A stretch of 8,569 nucleotides of DNA from UMGS1387 sp045577475 (GTDB lineage: Bacteria; Bacillota; Clostridia; Oscillospirales; CAG-382): positions 1-8,569 of the forward strand of contig JAZNIM010000199.1 of the NCBI GenBank assembly GCA_045577475.1. Reading direction: 5' to 3'. Below are positions 1 to 5,873 of the stretch, piece after piece. How positions within the stretch are numbered: the first letter of the stretch is position 1; every line of letters begins with the position of its first letter. Under the pieces are notes generated by a model that worked only from the letters and a program-made list of their open reading frames with translations, did no database searches and had not been told where the DNA came from. The position numbers and the translations under genes were made by a program.

Positions 1-44
1 TGGGACAAAAAGGAAATTATGGGTTTTCTACGTCATATAAAGTA

Positions 45-75
45 AAAACGTCCGCCGTTGTTTGGTGGACGTTTT
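45..75. terminator. Hairpin 1 of the left repeat, terminator-like
   Basis: AAAACGTCCGCC (45-56) pairs with GGTGGACGTTTT (64-75), giving 12 pairs including one G-T, with a 7-base loop. Read in the sense of the kinase gene, the stem ends in five T, so it could terminate the kinase transcript. Read on the plus strand it ends in four T and keeps a G-U pair where the other strand would have A-C. The same hairpin recurs at 8329-8359. Confidence 0.6.
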
Positions 76-82
76 GGCTAAC

Positions 83-109
83 CGAGCACTTGAAGCTCGT
101 TTTTTTTTT
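83..109 (+). terminator. Intrinsic-terminator-like hairpin with a ten-T tail (hairpin 2, left repeat)
   Basis: CGAGC (83-87) and GCTCG (95-99) form a 5-bp stem with a 7-base loop, followed at once by ten T (100-109). It faces plus-strand transcription entering from left of the window, towards the 3' end of the kinase gene. The matching hairpin at 8304-8322 has a different stem sequence but the same loop length and a T-rich tail on the equivalent strand. The stem is short, so strength is uncertain. Confidence 0.6.
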
Positions 110-132
110 GTGTTCCGTTGGGGTCGCACTGA

Positions 133-163
133 GTTTGACCGCTGGCGTTTATGGCGGTCAAAC
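133..163. other. Hairpin 3 of the left repeat
   Basis: GTTTGACCGC (133-142) pairs perfectly with GCGGTCAAAC (154-163) across an 11-base loop. The right copy (8240-8270) has the same 10-bp stem and 11-base loop with a compensatory change at pair 9 (G-C here, T-A there). The loops differ, so the stem appears to be what is kept. Confidence 0.75.
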
Positions 164-210
164 GGGACACAGGTCGGGCACTTAGGGCAGGACGTATTGC
201 TGCGATGTGG

Positions 211-268
211 TCACGTCACCGCTGTCGGGCGTACCCGACTCACGTCATCGCTGTCGGGCGTACCCGAC
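211..268. repeat. 29-bp tandem duplication, two copies, each with a hairpin
   Basis: Copies 211-239 and 240-268 match at 28 of 29 bases (C against T at the ninth base). Each contains GTCGGG-CGTA-CCCGAC, a 6-bp perfect stem with a 4-base loop. The second copy encodes the last residues and stop codon of the kinase on the minus strand. The right repeat has a different, longer hairpin (8139-8171) at the equivalent place, so this segment of the element is variable. Confidence 0.85.
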
Positions 269-1085
269 GAGAAAGTAAGGGGAGGACGGGTTCAAAACGG
301 GCACCGTACCAGTGGTTTTCTTCCTGCATGGTGCATTTGATGCATTCAACAACAAAGTCTGCGGCGATGGCGGCACTTTCAAGGGGAGCTTTGCCGTTCA
401 TGAGTGCACCCGTGAAGGCTGAAGCATAGATGTCACCTGTGCCGTGACAGCTGTGGGACAGCTTTTCATGATCGTAGCTTTGGAATTCTTTGCCGTCATA
501 AATAATCGCACCTGTTTTGCCTTTTGTGAAGGACTCGCCTGTGAGGATGACGGTTTTTGCACCCATGGCATGAAGCTTTACCAATATTTCCTTTATAAGC
601 GCCTCATCGGGATTTTCCGTGTAGGGCGTGTCGGTGAGAAAACAAGCCTCGGTTATGTTGGGAAGAAGATAGTCGGCAGCGGGGATGAGCTTCTTCATTG
701 CGTTAACAAAATCCATGTCAAAGCCTGTGTACAGCTTTCCGCTGTCAGCCATGGCAGGGTCTACTATGTTTACGCTGTTTTCATTACCCATGGTCGAGAG
801 AATGTCACATACATACCGTACCTGCTTTGCACTTCCGAGATAGCCTGTGTATATGGCATCAAAGGTGATTCCCTCATCCTGCCAGTGCTTGTGAATGGCA
901 GGAATGTCCTCTGTCAGGTCACGGAAGGTAAAACCCTTGAAGCCGCCTGTGTGGGTGGAAAGCACGGCTGTGGGAAGAACACATGTTTCAACACCGCATG
1001 CGGAAATTACGGGAAGTGCTACCGTAAGAGAGCATTGCCCTACGCCCGATATGTCCTGGATTGTGAGTATTCTTTTTATTTTCAT
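240..1085 (-). CDS. pdxK: Pyridoxal/pyridoxamine kinase (PfkB/ribokinase superfamily)
   Basis: This probable cytoplasmic vitamin B6 salvage enzyme would phosphorylate pyridoxal, pyridoxamine or pyridoxine with ATP towards pyridoxal 5'-phosphate. The 281 residues match the usual family length. Visible features are the N-terminal strand ILTIQDISGVGQCS (6-19), a substrate-side TGGF (46-49), the PdxY-like YTGYLGSA (79-86), VDPAMAD (108-114), PNITEA (142-147) and the C-terminal GTGD (215-218), whose Asp is the expected catalytic base. The ATG at 1085 is the first in-frame start before the conserved N-terminus; only a weak GGGA-type ribosome site precedes it. A good promoter lies at 1121-1149. The last 11 or so residues (from LLSRR to the end) look non-native: they are encoded by the repeat at 240-280, which also supplies the stop. 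A related sugar or hydroxymethylpyrimidine kinase is less likely. The choice between pdxK and pdxY as symbol is not certain. Confidence 0.88.
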   Translation of the reverse strand: MKIKRILTIQDISGVGQCSLTVALPVISACGVETCVLPTAVLSTHTGGFKGFTFRDLTEDIPAIHKHWQDEGITFDAIYTGYLGSAKQVRYVCDILSTMGNENSVNIVDPAMADSGKLYTGFDMDFVNAMKKLIPAADYLLPNITEACFLTDTPYTENPDEALIKEILVKLHAMGAKTVILTGESFTKGKTGAIIYDGKEFQSYDHEKLSHSCHGTGDIYASAFTGALMNGKAPLESAAIAADFVVECIKCTMQEENHWYGARFEPVLPLLSRRVRPTAMT

Positions 1086-1120
1086 TGCTATCCCAGCTTT
1101 CCATAAATAAAATTGTCTAT

Positions 1121-1149
1121 ATTTTAAGCCTTTTTCTGACGAATTTCAA
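1121..1149 (-). promoter_or_regulatory. Predicted sigma-A promoter of the B6 kinase gene
   Basis: On the minus strand TTGAAA (1144-1149) is followed after exactly 17 bases by TAAAAT (1121-1126), 35 bases before the kinase start. It is divergent from the promoter of the phosphoesterase gene. Confidence 0.6.
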
Positions 1150-1274
1150 CATAAAATGTTTAACAGAATGTAATTCTTGAAGCTCCAATATGGTATAAAT
1201 GTACATAATAATAAAACATTTTCGGTGATTTTGACAATAATTTAAAGCTGAATGATAGATTTTTGTCAAAGCTA

Positions 1275-1303
1275 TTGAATTTTCCTGTAATTTGTGCTAT
1301 AAT
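1275..1303 (+). promoter_or_regulatory. Predicted sigma-A promoter of the secreted phosphoesterase gene
   Basis: TTGAAT (1275-1280), a 17-base spacer, then TATAAT (1298-1303), preceded by TGC as an extended -10. Transcription should begin near 1310. This rules out the in-frame TTG at 1292 as the start codon and supports the ATG at 1337. A second, weaker extended -10 (TGGTATAAA, 1191-1199) has no good -35 box. Confidence 0.75.
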
Positions 1304-1336
1304 ATATTGTTAAAATTTTTGAAAAGGAGAAAAAGC

Positions 1337-4300
1337 ATGAAAAAATTCAAGATTTTTACCCTCTTTGCTTTGCTGAGCCTGTGCCTTGCAATGCTTGCTG
1401 GTGCATACACCGCAAATCTTTACAAAGAAGACGGCAAAACACTTATTAAAAGTGTCACCTTTGAAAAAGGTGTAAGCACACCCATTCCCGAGCAGAATAA
1501 CACAGAAGACAAATTTTTTCTCGGTTATATAACTGCAGACGGAAAGCAGCTTCACAGATACAACATCCACACCGAGTATGAAGGTGACCTTGAGCTTACG
1601 TCAAAATACATTACTCGCCGTGAAATGGTACCCGGTGAAAACTTTGTACATAACAGCTCTTTCGACGAGGATAGCATTGAATGGCTTGCCTCCAACGGTA
1701 CAATTACAATTGTTACCCAAAAGGACGGCAACCGTGTGCTTGAATATTCAAGAGGCTCGCAGTATGCTTCAATTCAGCACGTTGCCAAGTGGGATGCAGG
1801 CAGAAAATACCGTGTTTCCTACCGCTTTATGGTTCCCGTAGGCACAAAGGCTACATGTACAATTAATCCGAGATACTGGGAATCTCAGGCTGAAATTGAC
1901 AAAAACGATTCAGGTGACAACGGCATCGGCGGAAAATCGGGTAAGATTGGTGAATGGATTACCGACTCAAGAGATTTTACCATCTCAAATAACTGTATTT
2001 CCCACTACATGCGTGATGCTCTCAGCCTTTACTGTGAGCCTGTTTATAACAGGGCGGAAGGTGAGGACAACCTGGGTATAATTTACTACGATGACATTGA
2101 AATTATTCCTTACCATAAAATCACATACAATGCAAATGGCGGTTTGATTACAGGCAGTAATACCGAATATTATCTCAATGGCACATATACAGTAAATTCC
2201 GCTATTGTTCCTGCACGTGAAGGCTATGCTTTTCTCGGTTGGGGCAGAACTCCCGATGCTTCTGCTAACGTAAGCGAAATCGAGCTTGGCGGCAAGGACA
2301 TCACTCTTTATGCAAGATGGCAGGGTGCTGAAAGCCAGCCTGTGTTTACATACAACTTTGCAAATGACACAAAGGGTATTGCAGACGGTGCAATCTCAAT
2401 AGTTGCAAAGGATGCGGCAGAAGGATATACCTCGGCTACTCTGTACTATGCAGATGCAGAGGGCGTTCTTGAAGGCTATACTCCTTTAAAGACTCTTGCC
2501 ATTACCGACGGCGTTGCAACCTACGGCGTAAGCGGCAAGCGTGCTTTCCCCATGGAAGCAACAAAGATTTATGCTGTGTTCTCTGCCGAAGGCAAGGAGG
2601 ATTACACATATGTGTATGACATTCCTGCGGATAAGAGAATTACGGAAAGTAAAACTCCAATTGTCAGCTTCTACAGTGCATCTGATGCACACAATGCTGT
2701 AAATGACTATAATCTTGACGGCAGAAAAGTAACCTATAACAGAGAAAACGCTTTTGCGGATATGGTTGCAAACAAAGGCAGTTACGACTTTGTAATACTT
2801 AACGGCGACAGCGTGTGTCACTCAACAACCGGCGACTATGCAAAGTTCGACACCTTCAGACAGCAGTTCAACGATAACGGAATTCCGCTGTTCTTCGGCG
2901 TCGGTAACCATGAGTTCCATGTTTCAAAGGACGGTAAGGAAAAGCCTGAGCTTGCAGACGGTAACGAAGAGCTGTTCTTGGAGCTTCTTGATAAACAGCA
3001 GGAATACCTTGAAACACAGGGCTTTGAGCTTGACAGAGAGCCGAATGGCTGGTATTACAGCTTTGAGGTTAACGGCATGAAGTTTATCGTTTGTGCTACA
3101 CCTTATCCCAACTATGCAACAGATACCTGTGACTATGCAATAACAGGCGAACAGCTCAAATGGCTTGACGAACAGCTCTTTGATGCTGAAAAATCCAATA
3201 AGCCTGTGTTTGTGTTCTCACACGTTGGTGTAGGAAAGTTGATTCCTCCCTTCAACGGTTCGGGTATTACGAATGTAAATGAGCTTGAAACCGTTCTCAA
3301 CAGACATGCAAATCTGTTCTTTGGTACTGCTCACAGCCATACCAATATCAATGAGGACTGGCATACCGTTATGGCAGGTAACCAAAGTACACAGTATACC
3401 CACTATAACGAAGGAAGCCTTGCGTATACCTACGAAACTCTTGCTGACGGTACAAGAGTGTACGAAACAGACTACTGTATCTGCTACTATATCGAAGTTT
3501 ACGATGATATGGTGGTGTTCAAGGGCAGAAAAATTGACGACGAGGTAGACGGCGGAAGCAAGTTCATCTCACATGCACATTATCAGATTATGATGCCCGA
3601 TGCAGATAAGGCACTTCCCGAGCTTACTCTCGGCGACACTGTTGCAGACGGCACAGTTCTTACCCCAAAATTTGATAAAGCATACGACGGTGAAATAGCA
3701 TCCTACGGCTGGTATATTGACGGCAAGATTGTTTCAACCGAAAGTACATATAAAGTCAGCATCAACTCTGATACCTGCGGAAAGAGAATTGCATGCCGTG
3801 TTACCTTTGAAGACGGCACATACGTTTCTGCGGTAACAGAGGAAATTCCCGGTTACAAGGTTACATTCGACATTAACGGAGGCACAGGCGGAAGTGCAAT
3901 GTCTGCTCAGGACGTTGTTCCCGATTCTTCCTTTACTCCCAATATGCCCGCTCTTGCTCCTACAATGGCAGGACACTATTTTGCAGGCTGGTCTGTAAAC
4001 AAGGACGCATCCGAGCCTGACGAAAGCTTCTTTGCAAATGGCGATATGACTCTCTACGCAGTATGGAAGGCAGGATATACAATTTCTTACGATGCAAACG
4101 GAGGAACGGGAAGTGTTCCTGCATCCCACGTTGTACCCGAAGGTCTTGCACAGCCATATGCTTCAAAGCCTTTCCCAAAACTTGAAGGTAAATTCTTTGT
4201 TGGCTGGGCAGATACAAAGGATGCAAAAGAACCTATGGCAAAGGTGAATGTCAAGGGCGATATGACCCTTTATGCCGTATACACCGATGAGCCTAAATGG

Positions 4301-5248
4301 TACTTTGATGCAAGTCTTTCGGGCTTTGAGCCTAACAGTATTGCAACAAGCACTACAATTGAGGACGGCACACTTGTTACCGTATCTCCCGGCGGAGACC
4401 AGTCTTATACATGGAAAAACGGCTCCTTTGCTGCAGCTGATTATCCTTATCTCAGATTAAAAGCCAAGACCAACGGTGCAATTGACGGTGTGTTCTATAA
4501 GTCTGATGCAGGCGACTTTTCGGAATCACATCATTTTGTATTGAGTCAGGCAACGGTTGTTGCAGAGCTTGACGGATTTAAGGTTTATGAATTTGATATT
4601 CTTAATATTCCTCAGGAAAAGGATGGCTGGTACGGAACAATCACAGCTCTCAGATATGATTCGGCAAGCAAAGCTGAAACAAGCGTGACGGACTATCTTG
4701 TGTTTACAGATAAAATAGGTGTATTCAAGGCTGATGTTACCGTTGATGAAACAAATAAGACAGTTACACTTTCCGAAGCCACCGTAAACTGCACAGCATC
4801 CGCAGAGTGGAGTGAAGGACTTCTCGGAAAGACCGTAACAGTAACTCTTACACCAAACGAAGGCTATGAATTCACAACACGTGAGGACGTGCTTGCACTC
4901 ACAACAATCAACGGCGAAAAGCCTGACGGTGCAATTGTACTTTCCGACGGCAGTGCAAAAATCTGGAAGAGCGAAAGCTCGGCGGTTGTATTTGGTACGG
5001 CAACGGGAGAAACAGTTCAGGCAAGTGTGAAGGTTGATGCGGTTGCAGACAAAGACTTTGTAGTTGCAATTTACAGCGGAAGCACTCTTTGCGGACTCAA
5101 GATTTTCACCGACACATCCCTCGATGAAGGATATGTTGATGTGGTTGTTGATAAGTCCTTCGGTGCAGACTCAGTTAAGATTTTTGCATTTGACAGTCTT
5201 AATGCAATGAAACCTTCGGTTGAACCGTTTACCGCATTTTTGGACTAA
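1337..5248 (+). CDS. Large secreted metallophosphoesterase with Flg_new repeats
   Basis: The 1303-residue protein starts with a signal peptide (KKFK, then a hydrophobic core to about residue 24). AAGGAGA at 1325-1331 sets the start. Domains by inspection: a possible carbohydrate-binding-like beta-sandwich (about 100-257); a Listeria-Bacteroides/Flg_new repeat (262-328); an Ig-like segment (about 335-440); a calcineurin-like phosphoesterase (445-700); an Ig-like segment (about 750-835); two more Flg_new repeats (840-910, 914-982); a beta-rich domain (988-1131); and beta-rich C-terminal domains to 1303. The phosphoesterase carries the metal-binding set: D450-x-H452, G490-D491, G523-N524-H525-E526, H629 and H666-x-H668. 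It should be an active two-metal hydrolase outside the cell; the substrate (nucleotide, phospholipid or phosphorylated glycan) cannot be told. There is no LPXTG motif, C-terminal membrane anchor or SLH domain, so it is probably released or held non-covalently. A terminator follows at 5265. Confidence 0.85.
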   Translation: MKKFKIFTLFALLSLCLAMLAGAYTANLYKEDGKTLIKSVTFEKGVSTPIPEQNNTEDKFFLGYITADGKQLHRYNIHTEYEGDLELTSKYITRREMVPGENFVHNSSFDEDSIEWLASNGTITIVTQKDGNRVLEYSRGSQYASIQHVAKWDAGRKYRVSYRFMVPVGTKATCTINPRYWESQAEIDKNDSGDNGIGGKSGKIGEWITDSRDFTISNNCISHYMRDALSLYCEPVYNRAEGEDNLGIIYYDDIEIIPYHKITYNANGGLITGSNTEYYLNGTYTVNSAIVPAREGYAFLGWGRTPDASANVSEIELGGKDITLYARWQGAESQPVFTYNFANDTKGIADGAISIVAKDAAEGYTSATLYYADAEGVLEGYTPLKTLAITDGVATYGVSGKRAFPMEATKIYAVFSAEGKEDYTYVYDIPADKRITESKTPIVSFYSASDAHNAVNDYNLDGRKVTYNRENAFADMVANKGSYDFVILNGDSVCHSTTGDYAKFDTFRQQFNDNGIPLFFGVGNHEFHVSKDGKEKPELADGNEELFLELLDKQQEYLETQGFELDREPNGWYYSFEVNGMKFIVCATPYPNYATDTCDYAITGEQLKWLDEQLFDAEKSNKPVFVFSHVGVGKLIPPFNGSGITNVNELETVLNRHANLFFGTAHSHTNINEDWHTVMAGNQSTQYTHYNEGSLAYTYETLADGTRVYETDYCICYYIEVYDDMVVFKGRKIDDEVDGGSKFISHAHYQIMMPDADKALPELTLGDTVADGTVLTPKFDKAYDGEIASYGWYIDGKIVSTESTYKVSINSDTCGKRIACRVTFEDGTYVSAVTEEIPGYKVTFDINGGTGGSAMSAQDVVPDSSFTPNMPALAPTMAGHYFAGWSVNKDASEPDESFFANGDMTLYAVWKAGYTISYDANGGTGSVPASHVVPEGLAQPYASKPFPKLEGKFFVGWADTKDAKEPMAKVNVKGDMTLYAVYTDEPKWYFDASLSGFEPNSIATSTTIEDGTLVTVSPGGDQSYTWKNGSFAAADYPYLRLKAKTNGAIDGVFYKSDAGDFSESHHFVLSQATVVAELDGFKVYEFDILNIPQEKDGWYGTITALRYDSASKAETSVTDYLVFTDKIGVFKADVTVDETNKTVTLSEATVNCTASAEWSEGLLGKTVTVTLTPNEGYEFTTREDVLALTTINGEKPDGAIVLSDGSAKIWKSESSAVVFGTATGETVQASVKVDAVADKDFVVAIYSGSTLCGLKIFTDTSLDEGYVDVVVDKSFGADSVKIFAFDSLNAMKPSVEPFTAFLD

Positions 5249-5264
5249 GGAATCTATAACATTC

Positions 5265-5298
5265 AGCAGGTTGTCCTTGACGGATGACCTGCTTTTTT
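5265..5298 (+). terminator. Intrinsic terminator after the phosphoesterase gene
   Basis: AGCAGGTTGTCC (5265-5276) pairs with GGATGACCTGCT (5282-5293): 12 pairs including two G-U, a 5-base loop, and a T run at 5293-5298. It starts 16 bases after the stop codon, so the phosphoesterase is probably monocistronic. Confidence 0.9.
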
Positions 5299-5495
5299 AA
5301 AAATGTTTGAAAGAACGATGAATATTTATAATTAGATAACAGTTGATTAATAATGAGTTAATGTTTTGGATTTATAATTTACTACAAAGAGAAAAAAGTT
5401 TGGTTTTCGGCAAGGCTCTTTTTAAATTCGACACTGTATTCGGCGAGAACAATTTGATGCCGGATATAAATTATAAATTTAAGGAGAAATGAAAA

Positions 5496-5699
5496 ATGAA
5501 AAAGTTACTTGTTATCGGTGCGGCTGTTGTTATGCTTCTTCTCTCAAGCTGCGGTGCAAAGGAATGCTCCTTGTGCGGCGAAAAGAAAGCAGGTAAGACA
5601 TTGGAATATCAGGGCGAAAAGGCTTACTTCTGCAACGACTGTGCAGAGGGTGTTGAAGCAATCATTAATCTTGCAGAAGCTGCAGAAGCTTGGGGTTAA
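5496..5699 (+). CDS. Small Cys4 (zinc-ribbon-like) lipoprotein
   Basis: I do not recognise a named family. The 67-residue product has a lipoprotein signal: KK, a hydrophobic stretch (4-16), then lipobox L16-S17-S18-C19, so Cys19 should be lipidated and the mature protein anchored on the outer face of the membrane. The 49-residue mature part has two CxxC pairs, C24-S-L-C27 and C46-N-D-C49, separated by a KKAGKTLEYQGEKAYF stretch, a pattern typical of a small zinc ribbon. A short, probably helical, Ala/Glu-rich tail follows. AAGGAGA at 5481-5487 fixes the start. A terminator follows at 5725, so it is probably a single-gene unit just ahead of the COG0523 operon. Metal binding is inferred from the Cys pattern; a thiol redox role is possible. 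Confidence 0.8.
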   Translation: MKKLLVIGAAVVMLLLSSCGAKECSLCGEKKAGKTLEYQGEKAYFCNDCAEGVEAIINLAEAAEAWG

Positions 5700-5724
5700 T
5701 TTGTTGATACATAAAAACAAATTG

Positions 5725-5752
5725 GTGGCTGCTTGATGCAGCCGCTTTTTTT
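5725..5752 (+). terminator. Intrinsic terminator after the lipoprotein gene
   Basis: GTGGCTGC (5725-5732) pairs with GCAGCCGC (5738-5745): 8 pairs including one G-U, a 5-base loop, then seven T (5746-5752). It separates the lipoprotein gene from the next promoter. Confidence 0.9.
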
Positions 5753-5768
5753 GTCTTCTTATAATCTT

Positions 5769-5803
5769 TACCTTATATTTGCCGAAAAGACATATTTAAG
5801 GTA
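5769..5803. promoter_or_regulatory. Inverted repeat overlapping the promoter, candidate operator
   Basis: TACCTTA (5769-5775) and TAAGGTA (5797-5803) are perfect 7-bp inverted half-sites, 28 bp apart start to start. One lies just upstream of the proposed -35 box and the other runs into the -10 box. This could bind a repressor, for example a metal-responsive one. It does not match a Zur or Fur consensus I can name. Confidence 0.4.
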
Positions 5804-5807
5804 TAAA
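5779..5807 (+). promoter_or_regulatory. Predicted promoter of the COG0523 gene pair
   Basis: TTGCCG (5779-5784), a 17-base spacer, then TATAAA (5802-5807). The 5' leader before the ATG at 5874 would be about 60 bases and includes a short ATGCC/GGCAT stem (5825-5829 with 5837-5841). The -35 box matches consensus at only four of six bases, which suits a regulated promoter. Confidence 0.5.
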
Positions 5808-5873
5808 ATGATATAAGAATATTTATGCCCGTGAGAGGCATTTACATATTATAACAACGAAAGGACAGTAAAA

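Larger units (their letters stand above)
1..280 (-). repeat. Structured intergenic repeat, left copy (inverted relative to 8137-8402)
   Basis: No gene is supported before the kinase stop at 240. This stretch aligns with the reverse complement of 8137-8402. The best block is 40-80 against 8324-8364, with 38 of 41 bases identical. Further shared motifs are GTCGCACT (123-130), GGTCAAACGGGACAC (156-170), a GGTCACG block near 209-215, and GAGAAAGTAAGG (269-280), which is CCTTACTTTCTC beside the 3' end of each adjacent gene. The strand given is the sense of the kinase gene, so both copies run gene-end to repeat in the same sense. It holds three hairpins (45-75, 83-99, 133-163) and a 29-bp tandem repeat. 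It starts at the window edge and may extend further. It is visibly richer in G+C than the genes. A MITE-like element, a dispersed 3' element or an RNA gene are all possible. Confidence 0.85.

Noticed and set aside
62..340. Open frame of 92 residues on the plus strand through the left repeat
   Set aside because: It runs through hairpins and the tandem repeat, the product is Arg/Trp-rich with no recognisable fold, and the equivalent frame in the right copy is interrupted by a stop. The sequence similarity is explained by the repeat.
444..1106. Open frame of 220 residues on the plus strand opposite the B6 kinase
   Set aside because: It is antisense to a well-supported gene, Cys/Tyr-rich without motifs, and has no ribosome site or promoter of its own.
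1292..1336. Upstream TTG start extending the phosphoesterase by 15 codons
   Set aside because: It lies before the expected transcription start of the promoter at 1275-1303. The ATG at 1337 has an AAGGAGA site and begins a proper signal peptide.
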